A stretch of 64,000 bases of DNA from Psoroptes ovis (Eukaryota > Arthropoda > Arachnida > Sarcoptiformes > Psoroptidae), in NCBI GenBank assembly GCA_002943765.1, contig PQWQ01000028.1:1-64000 (forward strand). The letters run 5' to 3'. Below the pieces are notes generated by a model, which saw only the letters and a list, made by a program, of their open reading frames with translations, did no database searches and was not told the origin of the DNA. Positions 11,895 through 22,883 of this stretch are shown here, one piece after another; position 1 is the first letter of the stretch; each line of letters starts with the position of its first letter. Both the position numbers and the translations under genes were made by a program.

Positions 11895-14504
11895 TTTTTT
11901 ACAAAAATTAAGCCTTTACGCTTATGAAATTTTCAAAACACAAAAAAAAAATCTAAGGCTATACATTTACGAAAATTTGCTGAAAACATCTTGAAAACCT
12001 GTTCAAAATTATGATCATTTTTGCTTTGCTTTCAATATTAAGATGATGATCATCATCATATCATATAAGCATCATCATTATCTCTTATTTTATATTGAAA
12101 AATCATCAAAAAAAAAAAAACAAAATAAAATTCACCATCTTTGTTTATCATCATTTTTGTGTTTATAAATATAAAATAAATTCAAAAGATTTTGAATGAT
12201 GATGATACAACACACAGATAATAATAAGATTTTTAAATACAAAATAATGAGAGAAGATAAATGAATGAATGAATAGTAATAATTCAAATATACTTCATTC
12301 ATTTCAATTGTTTACTTCAATAATTTAAAATTGTTTCATCTCAAAAAAAATATCCAATGTTTGTATGTATGTATGTCCAAGTTGATTGACCAAAGAGAAT
12401 TGGATACAATATTTCGTTGTTTGTTGTTATTTATTTATTTTCTAATAAACAAAATATCATTTTTTCTTTCATTATTATTATTATTATTATTTGAAAGTAT
12501 ATGATTCTTGATTATTTCTTCGAATAAAAGAAAAGAGAATTTTAAATTTAAATATACGATGTTGTTGTTGTTGATGATGATGATGATGATGGGCAATAAA
12601 CTTGTTTGTTGTTGTACAATATAAAGAAATGTCTGATTATAAATATAATGCTACATTTGTATTATTTGTTTGCGTATATCTATGCCACCTTTATAAAGAG
12701 TAATAATAACAAGACGATTGATGTGTTGTTATTTTTTAAAAAATAATATTAATAATAATGATAAGCCATATTCAATACCATTTCAATATTGTTAAAGAAT
12801 AATAATATTTGGAAAAAAAGAGTGGAATGCATCAGCATTCACACATATATGAATAGTGTAAAACCCTTCATTGAAATCCTCAAGAATAGATGAATGAATT
12901 CTATGAATAAATAAATAAATAAACAAATGAATAAAATAAATAATGAATAATGATTATAAATACAATGAATAAACAGCGAAAAAAAAAAATATTTTTCATA
13001 CAGCAATACTAATACAGCCAAGGTTCAATGTAGATTCTTACCATTTTTTTTTCGATGTTTGTGAAGAAATAAAGAGAATTATGGCCAAACATTCATATCT
13101 GTTCGATCAACTGGATGGTGTCTGAACATATGAACATAATAATATTTGATTGTAATGATGTAATGGTAATGATCAAAACATGAGCACATCAGGTTAATTG
13201 TCTTTTCATTTGTTGTTTGACATATAGTCGACCAGTATGGTTATTTCCCTCAATTATCATTCATTTTTATATTCTCTTCTTATTCATATTCATTGATGTT
13301 TGATACAGAACAAAAAAAAAATTTGATAATTAATGGATAAACATCACTTAAAATGATAATTAAATGGTTGAATCTTGGTCAAAATTAAGACAAAACAAAA
13401 AAAATTAGAATTTAAAATTTAACGACTATTTTTACTTTTCGAATGGCTACCTGTTGGCTATTTATACTCTAAAGGTTTCATTTTCAATTGGGGAAAAAAA
13501 ATTGGAAAAAGCAGGGAAATTCGATTTTTTACGTGAAATTTTCAATTTTTTTTTTCAAAGTAAATAATTAAAAAAGTAAATAGATTTGACCGGCTAAATT
13601 TTTCACTCAGCCCTTTTGTGCTTTTATTGAACATCGCAGACATGTTTTTTTTTTGTTGTTTCCCCCCATCCTTTCTCTCTTGTCTCTTTTGTTATGTCCT
13701 CAATAGCAAGTTTCTCTCCTCTCTTCTCTTTTTTTCTCATTACTCTCCCGGTGTTTTTTCATTTTGAGAAAGGGCAACACAAAAAAAAGCCCCAAAAGCT
13801 CTTTGCGCCGTCCATTTTTTTGGTTTTCTCTTTGCATTCGGCTCTTTTTTGCGCATGCATCGTTTTCTCTCATTGAATTGGCGCCACTTTTTTATGATAT
13901 GTATGTGTGTGCATATATACGCGCTTTTTTTCTCTCCTCCTCTTTTTTTCCAATACTAATTCGCCTCTACTTTTAATTTTTTTCTAGATATACATATTTG
14001 TATGCTACTCCTCAAATTTTTCTACCTATACCTTTGAAATGTTTGATATACATGTATAATTTATGATATTCATAAATAAATGCTACTACTTACGTTCTTT
14101 TGTCTTTTTTTTTGTAGTAGTCGAGGCCTAGAATTTCATAACAATGGCTGAATTTCTCGAAATAACCAATACTTTTTTTTCGAATTTCGATTGCTTTTCA
14201 GTTTTGCTAGTAGCATACATTATTGATACGTTTGTACATGTACATTAAATTCGATAAATTTCTCTTCCAATGAAATATGTGCTGCTCGGAAGTTGTTCAT
14301 TCGATCATTGTTTGTTGGTTAGTGCGCTTCGTTCAAAAAAAAAATTCAAATTTTTTCAAATTATCATAACCACATTTTTTCATTTTTTTACCGGCTTGTC
14401 ATCTCTAAATTTTGTCATTAATTTTCGTTATTTTCGTATTTCAATCATTTTGATTTATTGTTTTTTTCTTGCTATTTCGAAATATTAATTAAAGAAATAC
14501 AAAA
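11895..14504. other. Gene-free transition from satellite to euchromatin
   Basis: Decayed satellite pieces continue for about 80 bp (for example AAAAATCTAAGGCTATA near 11,950). AT-rich unique sequence follows with GATGAT, TTG and TTA microsatellites. From about 13,430 to 14,500 the plus strand becomes strongly pyrimidine-rich with CT runs (TTTCTCTC), and may hold the promoter and 5' untranslated part of the gene at 14,505. The short open frames here are low-complexity and I see no protein family in them. Confidence 0.6.
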
Positions 14505-15106
14505 ATGCCAAGCACCAAAGTTGAGTAAGTATTTCCTTTTTCAACGAAAAAAAAACGAAGAATTTTCGTTTTATTATTTCTTTGTTCATCGATTTATATA
14601 TTTATAGCTCACCTGAAGTTGAACCTCAAGTTGAAAAAGTTGAAAATACAACACCAAAGGTATATATTATTCTTATGCATATGTTTGAGACTTTTTTCTA
14701 TTTAAATTTACTCACTTAAATTTTTCAATTATAGAAACCGATTGAAGAAAAAAAAGTAGTTGAAACTGCTGAAAATGAAAATGATACAAATGGTACTACC
14801 GAAGAAAAACAAGAAACTGATAATGTAGACAATGATAATGGTAAAACTACCGAAGAAAATGATGATAATGATACATCAAACGGTACTAAAGATGATAAAC
14901 AAATAGATGAAAGTAATGTTGAAAAAAAGGAAGATGATGCTGATAAACAAACAGCCGATGATAATGTTGATGGAGCTAAACGTAAATCGATTTCGAATGA
15001 AGAAGAAAATACCGAAGAAAAAGCTACAACACCAAAGAAATTGAAAACAGATACCGAATCTAATGTTGAAAAAACAGAAGGTGGTGATGTTACCTCATCG
15101 GCTTGA
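14505..15106 (+). CDS. Prothymosin-alpha-like acidic nuclear protein
   Basis: Three exons (14505-14524, 14608-14659, 14735-15106) with GT-AG introns give 147 residues. The start MPSTKVD is preceded by an A-rich context. The protein has no predicted fold: it is rich in Glu, Asp, Asn, Thr and Lys with no hydrophobic core. Resemblance to prothymosin alpha is positional. An EEKKVVETAENEND segment near residue 27 corresponds to the vertebrate KEKKEVVEEAENG region. The middle is acidic, and near the end come AKRKS and TPKKLKTD, matching the KKQKTD nuclear-localisation tail. Prothymosins are very acidic nuclear chaperones that bind linker histone. This copy is less acidic than the vertebrate protein, so orthology is likely but not certain; a generic acidic nuclear protein is the alternative. 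It converges with the DERA gene. Confidence 0.7.
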
Positions 15107-15478
15107 TCGGAAAAAAATGGAATTTAAATTTTGATGTTTTGGTACCACACAATTATTGAAAAAATTATTCATAAACACACATTAATATGCACAACATTAC
15201 ACATACTATACACATCCATAAATGATTGTTTCCTTTATCATTTTCTTCATATCCATTCTCTTTTCAAAGTTCTTTTTTTTTATTTCACATACAAATTTTT
15301 TTTTTTGAGAATAAGATATTTGTTAACATCTAAATTTCTTTCAAAAAAAAACATAAAAAACAATTTCATTAAATTAAATTATATGTTTACGAAAAAAAAT
15401 AAAAAGAAATTTGCTTTTGTAAATAAATTCTTTTTACTTTTGTCCCAAAAATTATTTTTAATTGATAATTGACTTACA
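15107..15478. other. Convergent 3' region between prothymosin-like gene and DERA
   Basis: This AT-rich stretch (372 bp) holds the 3' untranslated ends of the two convergent genes. AATAAA-like and TTTATT signals are present on both strands (for example AAAATAAAAAG near 15,395). The 113-residue open frame over it is low-complexity Phe/Leu/Lys and is not credible as a protein. Confidence 0.5.
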
Positions 15479-16748
15479 TTATGTCATCGATAAATCGATA
15501 GCTTTTGGTATACATTTGAATAATAAACGATATATTCGATATTCAATATCATTCAACAATGAACTGGCACCAATACGAAATAATTGATTGTTGATCCATT
15601 CATTTCCGAGATAAAAGCGTACCAAATTGAGCCAACATAATGCATCCATGCTATTTTTGATTCCACCGGCCGGCTTAATGCCAACACGAATTTGTCTGGC
15701 CATATAAAAATCATTAATGGCTCTAATCATAATCAAACCATATGATAATGTAGCATTTATTGTTTCTTTGCCAGTTGATGTTTTTATAAAATCAGCACCA
15801 GCCATCATTGCACACATTGATGCCTTGAAAAAACAAAACAAATCGAAAAAAATTTCATAACAAATGATTTTTTTATGGTGTGAATACTAATGACAATGGA
15901 CATACCTTATAAACATTGTCCAAGTTGCCCAATTCACCGCAACTTAAAATTACTTTCAAATGAACACATTGAATATGACAATGTTTGGCTATGATTGCTA
16001 TTTCATCATATAATTTTTGCCATTTACCGGCAATAACCAATGAACGATCGATAACGATATCAATTTCATTTGCTCCACATTTGATAGCATAATCAATGTC
16101 ATTGATTGTTACCGATAATGGACTTTGACCGGTTGGAAAGCCGGCTACAACTGAAGCAATTGATATTTTGATATTAGTTTTATCTTTATCAATAATATTG
16201 AAATAATGACAACAATCATTGACTCTTGATGGATAAACACAAACAGCACCAGTTGTTATATTGTTATTATTGCTATTGTTATAATTGTTATCAATAAACT
16301 CATCATTGCCATTGTTATGATTATTGATAAAAAATTTTTCATTTAATTTTATCAAAATTTTTTTACATAATGGATTAATGGCACGATAACACAATTTATG
16401 AACATTGGTTTCGGTATCATCACCAGATAATGTTGTTAAATCAATACAATTGACTATCAATAATAAATCATTGAGCTATATAACATTTGTGATTATAAAA
16501 CACAAAATTAAATTTAATGCATTTAATTTACTTAAAATTAATGGATGACAAACCTTTTGATTATCATTATTGAAATAGATTGATTCTATGCTCGATTTCC
16601 ATAGTGATGATATTTGTTTAATTTCACTTGTGACGATATTTGTTTTCAATAATTCTGGATCTGATTAAATTTTTTAAAATTATTTTTAAAAATATTAAAC
16701 CATCAATTGAATTGTTTTGTTGAATTTTTATTTACCGTATTGAGCCAT
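15479..16748 (-). CDS. DERA: Deoxyribose-phosphate aldolase (DERA)
   Basis: Four exons on the minus strand (16736-16748, 16554-16660, 15906-16475, 15479-15823) join in frame to 344 residues, close to the animal DERA length. The enzyme reversibly splits 2-deoxyribose-5-phosphate into glyceraldehyde-3-phosphate and acetaldehyde in deoxynucleoside breakdown. Diagnostic stretches are IDLTTLSGDDTE, AVCVYPSRV, VAGFPTGQ, GANEIDIVIDR, VHLKVILSCGELG, then GADFIKTSTGKE with the Schiff-base lysine (first Lys of KTSTGKE) and GIKPAGGIK with the second active-site lysine. The tail FRIGASSLLNDIE binds phosphate in this family. An Asn-rich insertion (FINNHNNGNDEF) lies between the second and third helices and looks like a host-style low-complexity insertion. 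I see no missing catalytic residue. Confidence 0.96.
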
Positions 16749-17128
16749 ATTCACATTGAGAAAATATGGCTAAGTAATGAACTTCAAAACAAATGATGCA
16801 AAACAAGCAAAGTAAAATGTGTGTTTGTTTATTATTTTGATGATCACAAACGAATGAAACTCATTTTAAAAAATCAAAATGAAAACATTAATTGATCAAA
16901 TTTTTTCAGCGTAAACCGTTTGAATGGAAATAATCATTTATTGATTTGATAAGAAATAAGATTAGATAAAAATATTTTCTGCAATGTTTTTGTGCATATG
17001 AAAAATCAAACAATTTTCATTTATTTATTTTATTGCATTCATAAGTCAAAAATTGCTTTTTTCTAACAAAACATGATCAAATGTGATTAATGAAATATTG
17101 ATAGAAAATTTTCAATATTAATTATTAA
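16749..17128. other. Spacer between DERA 5' end and TBC1D23 3' end
   Basis: Both flanking genes are on the minus strand, so this 380-bp stretch should contain the DERA promoter and the TBC1D23 3' untranslated region. It is AT-rich and I see no coding or structured element. Confidence 0.5.
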
Positions 17129-19991
17129 TCATTCATTTAAGTTGTTATCAATATAATTGTCATTGTCATCACCATCAACATCATCATTCGATTGTTCTTG
17201 ATTATGATTTTGATGCAACAATTTAACAACTTGTTGTTTAATTAATCTTATCACTTCAAAAGGTTCAACAAGAATTAGGCTATCTTTTGCTATCAAAGTT
17301 GTTGGCTCATTTTTGTGATTGTTGTTGTTACCACCACCATTATCGTTATTGTTGTTGTTTGATGAATGTCCATATTTGAATGTAATTATTTCTGGACATT
17401 TACGTTTGGATGTTATTTGAAAAATCATTTCTAATGGCCGCTTTACCAATATTTGTCCATGCCCGTGATGATTTTTGGAATGTTTAATGAAATATAAATG
17501 TGTTTCGGTTACGGCTAAATATCTATAAAGTAAATGTCAATACAAAATATATATAAAATCATTAAATCAAAATCTTAAATTGATATTTTCAATATGGAAA
17601 ATTACCCTGGAATTCTTGTATTATCGGAATTTATTTTCATACATTCGAAACAACCAATCAGTGAATTTTTATGTTGTTTTTTCCATTCCTCGATATTTAT
17701 TTCAGGAATATTATCAAAATTAGTTTGATCATCACTTAAATCGTTTGAATTATTATCATCTAAAATTTGATTATGAAAGAATGATTTGAGTCAATTAAAT
17801 AATAAAATTACAATTTAATTACATACCTAAATCATCAGTAACATTCGAATCGTCTAAACTAAATTTACTTGCTTTATAACGCTTACCAAGATTATCATTA
17901 GCACTAACATGTTTTATCACTGGTTTCGTTTGATTGTTTGGATTAACAACATATTCGACCAATTTATCTTTCATTTCACTAATTTTAGGCTTAACATTGA
18001 TTGAAAATTTTTGTAAAAATTTTGATGTTAAATGATCAACATCTTTGGAAAATTTTGATGTCTCATTGGATGATGTCAATAATGCAGATGACAATAAATG
18101 GTTATGATGGGATGACTTTTTATGTTTCACACAACTCAAACATTGTTTATCATTATGATCAATCAATAAATGATCTAAATGCTTGTCAATTATTGTTCGA
18201 TGTAACATTTCGAAACCGCCATATAAAAAACTGACATATTTATGATGTTTTTGTAAAAAGAATGATATGACCATATGAATGTATCCATCATCATTATCAT
18301 CATTCTGATTACCAATGAAACATAGATGTTCACCGCCAGCAATAGCATTTGCTTCAATCGCTTGTTTTTGTGATGCTAACAATGCTTTTACAGCTGTTGC
18401 AAATGCTGATGGATCATTCAGCATCTAGAAATGTATAATTATTGAATTATAATTTTATTTATAATGAATGATTTTAATGTGAACTCACCAAACGACAATC
18501 TAAATGGAATGCTGTCAATAAATGGCCATTATTATATTGATCTGGTGGACGACAATCAACAACAAAATATCGTAATCTATAATCATTACTGCTGTTTTGG
18601 CAACTATTTAATAATTCTTGTATCGATATCGGTAAACATAATAAATTTGATAAATCAGTTATATTGCTAAGATCATCATATTTGTCATTATCATTGTCAA
18701 CATGTACTTGGAATAATAATTTTTGAAATTCCTACATAATTTGTCACATCAAAAAAAGATTAAATCAATTTCACAGTCGAATTCAATTAAGAAAAATAAA
18801 CCTTGATTGATAATGGTGTTTTCTCTTGAAAATGCTGTTCAGCAATAAAGAACATATCTTTTATATCGGATTCAGTAATCGATGATGGTACGGTCGATAA
18901 TACATTAATGATTTCATTTTTATTATTTTTCATTTTTAAATCATCTCTATCGAAGAAATATATTGAATTTTTAGCAAACAGAATCAGTTTCAAAGATATA
19001 AGACATACTTGAGATTAATTATCATGACTAGTGATAGATAGAATATCATAAATGAATCGGAATATGTTAAATAGGAATCCAATAAATTAAGCGATACATT
19101 TGGATTGCAAATATCATAACAAAATAGACTACGAAACTGTAAACAGTAAAAAGAAATTTGAATAAATGTAAAATTGAACAATCAATAATTCACTACTAAC
19201 CCATGTTGATGCAAAATTTTCTGGAGTCAATTTGATTGTATCGAAAAAATTGCACAATTCTGGATCATGATATAGTAAAAATAAACGTAACAAATGAAAT
19301 GGCTGCATATAAATTGCTTTTGATTGTTCAGCATCATCAAAATGATAATTATAATATTTTGTTATGTAACGTAATTGAATTGATTCAAATATTTTAAATA
19401 ATTCATCACGTTTTGCATTTAAATGTATTAATATTTCCATAATATCAAGCCAACCATTATTGGATGTATATGGACAATGATTTAATTTAGAAAAATTTGT
19501 TATAATCGATTCAATATCGGATAATATTGATAATTTTTCTGAACTAGAATTATTTAATTTTTCGACTAGTTTTTGACAATCATTTCGTATTAGATTTTGT
19601 TCCGGTAAATCAAATATATCTTCCAATATTTTTGTACGACCTTTGATTCCTAAACAAGCCTATTTGAATCAATAAAAAAAAATAAAGCTCAAATTACATT
19701 TGGAAATTTCCAACAATGGATTTCAATTGAAAATACCTGCCAAAAATCAAAACGTAAATGATTCGGTATCGATCTTTGATTGGACATTTTACGAATTACA
19801 TTTATATCACAATCAGATAATAATGCTGTTTCAAATTCCAATATCCATCCATCATTTGAATGATTATCATTATTATTAATGTTTGTACTGTTTAATTTTT
19901 CTTTATCCAAAGATGATTCTTCTTCTTCTTCTTCATTCGTCGTCGTTGTTTCATCTGAACTAATGATTGTATCGCTCATTTTTATAAACAA
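17129..19991 (-). CDS. TBC1D23: TBC1 domain family member 23 (trans-Golgi vesicle-capture adaptor)
   Basis: Eight exons (19737-19991, 19201-19659, 19009-19136, 18802-18946, 18489-18731, 17827-18424, 17606-17759, 17129-17522) join in frame to 791 residues; human TBC1D23 is about 700. Order of domains: an acidic leader, a TBC domain (IPNHLRFDFWQACLGIKGR; LLDSYLTYSDSFMIFYLSLV), a rhodanese-like domain (FVVDCRPPDQYNNGHLLTAF), then IAGGEHLCFIGN. A long Asn/Asp-rich linker leads to the C-terminal PH-like domain (YLAVTETHLYFI; FQITSKRKCPEIITFKYGHS). The family links golgin-245/golgin-97 at the trans-Golgi to the WASH complex on endosomal vesicles, and its TBC and rhodanese domains are thought inactive. 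MSDTI (Met at 19979) is an alternative start 4 codons in. The gene is divergent from FHIP2. Confidence 0.93.
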
Positions 19992-20343
19992 AAAATGGCA
20001 CTAAAAACTTCAAAATTTTAAGCCAGTGGAATGATTAATCGATTGATTCAATTATCAGAAATATCCTGAATGTATGGATTGCATAAAATATAGCACAATC
20101 AAACCAATAAATATGTCAGAATACGCCAGAATCTAAGCAAATTGAGTTTATTTGATATTTCAATTAGCGATGATGTGTTTACAATTGAAAAAATTAGTCT
20201 ATTTCTACACAATCTAGACACAAATGTTGAAATAGCTTTTTTTAAAAATAATTTTTGTTTACCCGAAAAATAATGTAAACAAATTGATTTGAAACACAGG
20301 ATATTGTTGGATGTTTTTCAAGGTAATTTCAAATTGAATTATT
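19992..20343. promoter_or_regulatory. Divergent promoter region TBC1D23 / FHIP2
   Basis: Only 352 bp separate the two divergent start codons, so both promoters must lie here unless one gene has a distant untranslated exon. The sequence is AT-rich with no recognisable TATA box placed convincingly for either gene. Confidence 0.55.
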
Positions 20344-22611
20344 ATGTTCAATTTAATATCAAATAGTCCATTATCCGATGTTATTGCACCACCGGTTACT
20401 ACATTTGATGAATTCCTATATCATTGGAATTCTTTTACATCTTTCTATCAAAGACAACAAAATGATAGCAATCAAAATAATGTTAATAGAAAATTAACGA
20501 TAGAATCAACAAACTTAGTTGAAAAATTGATTAAAATTATTGATATAATCATTACGGAACAATTGAATTGGATGAATAAAATTAAAAAACACAATAATGA
20601 TAGTGATAATCAATCAATATCAATGATCTGCCCAATAATTGAATATATTCTACAGAATAATATATTAGAAACATTAAGTATTATTGCACAAACTGATACA
20701 CCGATCGGTATTTATCCACATATATTATTATTTTTTATACGATTATTAAATGATTCAAAGCTTACACTATTACCACATCGTTCAGTACATTTATCAATAA
20801 ATAAATTGATAATATTATGTGGAAAAATACATGCTAGTCCATATGAATCGACTGAAATATATTTCTTGACTTCGATCATTAAATTAATAAAAAATCCTGA
20901 ATATCTGCATTTTTTCACCACTGATTCATTTCCATTAATAAATTCATTGCTATCATTATTGTACAGTGAAGATTCTGATATATCAAAATTAGCCGGTGAT
21001 TCATTGATAAAATTAATACAATTAATAAATGATGTAAATGTTGAAAAAATAATTGTTGATGAAACAACATTCTCCTGTAAAATAATTGATCAGATAATTA
21101 AACATTATATCGAAATACCACCTACAATACGATTAGATGAAATTGAAAATATCAATAATTTATTACAACAGCAACAACATAATAATAATAATGATGGTGA
21201 TGAGTCCATACAATTTTCAATATCGATACGTAAATTTTTATCATTTTTGAAATGGTTTATATTTTTCGATCTTATTGTTCATAATATTAAAATTGAAAAT
21301 TCATATCTAAAACAACATTTGTTTGATGAATTCGAGAAGAAATTTTTACATTCATATTTATTACCCGATTTACTTGGTGATGGTTATGAAAATGAATATG
21401 ATTCATATGATAATGTGATACGTTCAACAATATTAACATCACAATGTCTTCGTAATATTGAAAATACAGAATTATTTGATTTAATTTGTCAATTCTTGAT
21501 ATTTTCAAATAAATCACATCTAATGCCATCAATACTAAATGATGAGAAGAAAAATTTGTTAGAGTCATTATTGAAACGTTGTTACATACATGAATTGTTA
21601 CTCAATGACGATGGCGATGATGCTAAAAGAGATAAATATTTGAAATTATCATCAATAACGTTGCAATTGTTTGAAGATATATTATCACGGCCATCGTATG
21701 AAATAATCAATGAATTGGTGTTGAAAAATTATTCACAGAAATTGAAACAAAACAATAGTATCGAAGTAATTGAGACTGATTGTACATCGTTACTGAATTC
21801 ATCAAATGATGTTATGTCGAAATTCAATTCAATGATTGTGTTAGATCAAATGAACATGGTGGCGAATGATATTTACAATGCTTCAATAATAAAAAATAAA
21901 ACGGAATATATTGAATTAGAGCGTTTGATTAGGATTCTTCATCTTTATACATCATTAATACCGGAGGAATTGAAAATTTATGATCATGATCATCATCAAC
22001 AAGAAGAAAGAATTGAATATGAAGCATATCTTAAAGAATCTGTAAAAGGTTTCAATTTATTCGTCAAGACTTGTTTCCTAAATTGGGATGAATCAAAACT
22101 TGACATCGAAGAAAGCAATACAGATGCAAATGATGGAGATGAAAATTTCATACAAATCATTTTCAATAATTTAAATTCATTATTATCGATACCATATGAA
22201 ATATCCATACAATTATTATCGATTATAGCAAAAATATCTTTGATACCTTTGGCTTTGATTGATAATCAAATATTAAATCCATTGATATTAACATCGAATA
22301 ATAATGATCATGAAAATTTATTCAATATTCTACATAAATTGATTGCTGATATTCAAATATCTGTACGTGGTATTGATAATATTCATGTCAAATTGAAAAT
22401 AATAAAATCACAGTTATTAGGTCAAGAAAATGAGCTTGATACCAATCATTATAATAATAATATTGATGAAAATGAAGCCAAAATTTTGAAAAATCTGCTA
22501 ATATTAAATGAATTCTGTAAAGAATTAGCAGCAATAATTTATGTTAAAAATTATACATTGAAATTGTGCAACGATAAACGTCAAGGTGATAATAATAATA
22601 ATAATTTATAA
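20344..22611 (+). CDS. FHF complex subunit HOOK-interacting protein 2 (FAM160B / RAI16 family)
   Basis: A single intronless frame of 755 residues, unusual here because nearly all neighbours are split. Family marks run the whole length: TTFDEFLYHWNSFTSFY near the start; IIEYILQNNILETL; LLPHRSVHLSINKLIILCGK; SPYESTEIYFLTSIIKLIKN; LLSLLYSEDSDISKLAGDSL; ITLQLFEDILSRP with ELVLKNY; EAYLKESVKGF; and the end ILNEFCKELAAIIYVKNY, which mirrors the vertebrate VLEEFCKELAAIAFVKYH. It is an alpha-helical repeat protein. FHIPs join FTS and HOOK proteins and link Rab-positive cargo to dynein. In vertebrates the 2A/2B forms are associated with Rab1A-positive carriers; the single mite gene cannot be assigned to 2A or 2B. 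Several Asn/Asp runs interrupt the helices. Confidence 0.92.
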   Translation: MFNLISNSPLSDVIAPPVTTFDEFLYHWNSFTSFYQRQQNDSNQNNVNRKLTIESTNLVEKLIKIIDIIITEQLNWMNKIKKHNNDSDNQSISMICPIIEYILQNNILETLSIIAQTDTPIGIYPHILLFFIRLLNDSKLTLLPHRSVHLSINKLIILCGKIHASPYESTEIYFLTSIIKLIKNPEYLHFFTTDSFPLINSLLSLLYSEDSDISKLAGDSLIKLIQLINDVNVEKIIVDETTFSCKIIDQIIKHYIEIPPTIRLDEIENINNLLQQQQHNNNNDGDESIQFSISIRKFLSFLKWFIFFDLIVHNIKIENSYLKQHLFDEFEKKFLHSYLLPDLLGDGYENEYDSYDNVIRSTILTSQCLRNIENTELFDLICQFLIFSNKSHLMPSILNDEKKNLLESLLKRCYIHELLLNDDGDDAKRDKYLKLSSITLQLFEDILSRPSYEIINELVLKNYSQKLKQNNSIEVIETDCTSLLNSSNDVMSKFNSMIVLDQMNMVANDIYNASIIKNKTEYIELERLIRILHLYTSLIPEELKIYDHDHHQQEERIEYEAYLKESVKGFNLFVKTCFLNWDESKLDIEESNTDANDGDENFIQIIFNNLNSLLSIPYEISIQLLSIIAKISLIPLALIDNQILNPLILTSNNNDHENLFNILHKLIADIQISVRGIDNIHVKLKIIKSQLLGQENELDTNHYNNNIDENEAKILKNLLILNEFCKELAAIIYVKNYTLKLCNDKRQGDNNNNNL

Positions 22612-22883
22612 TAAATGTTTTAAATCTGTCAAAAAATTATTTTGAATTTTTTTTTTTTTGAATAAAATTTTAATAAAAGTTTTCTCTTTTCACTCACCAG
22701 ATGGCGAAACTTTTATTTTTGAATGAATGATCATATGGTTTTTTTTCTTGATTGATTTTTGTTGTTGTATTACATCTGGGTTCCGCATGTTTTCTTGAAT
22801 TTTATTTTATTTTTTGTTTTTTGATTGATATTTGTTTCAATTTAAAAATAATTTATATTTAAAATTTTCTTGAATCAAAAACA
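22612..22883. promoter_or_regulatory. Short spacer with likely PP5 promoter
   Basis: AATAAAATTTTAATAAAAG (22660-22678) is a probable FHIP2 polyadenylation site. Just after it, at 22,700, comes CAGATGGCGAAAC, which has a YY1-like ATGGC core and a local GC rise in an otherwise T-rich stretch. It is a plausible initiator-proximal element for PP5, by position only. Confidence 0.4.

Noticed and set aside
14143..14247. Short plus-strand frame starting MAEFLEITN upstream of the prothymosin-like gene
   Set aside because: Only 34 codons, no similarity, and in the presumed 5' region; at most an upstream ORF.
15131..15472. 113-residue plus-strand frame after the prothymosin-like gene
   Set aside because: Phe/Leu/Lys low-complexity reading of an AT-rich 3' region, with no family and no splice support.
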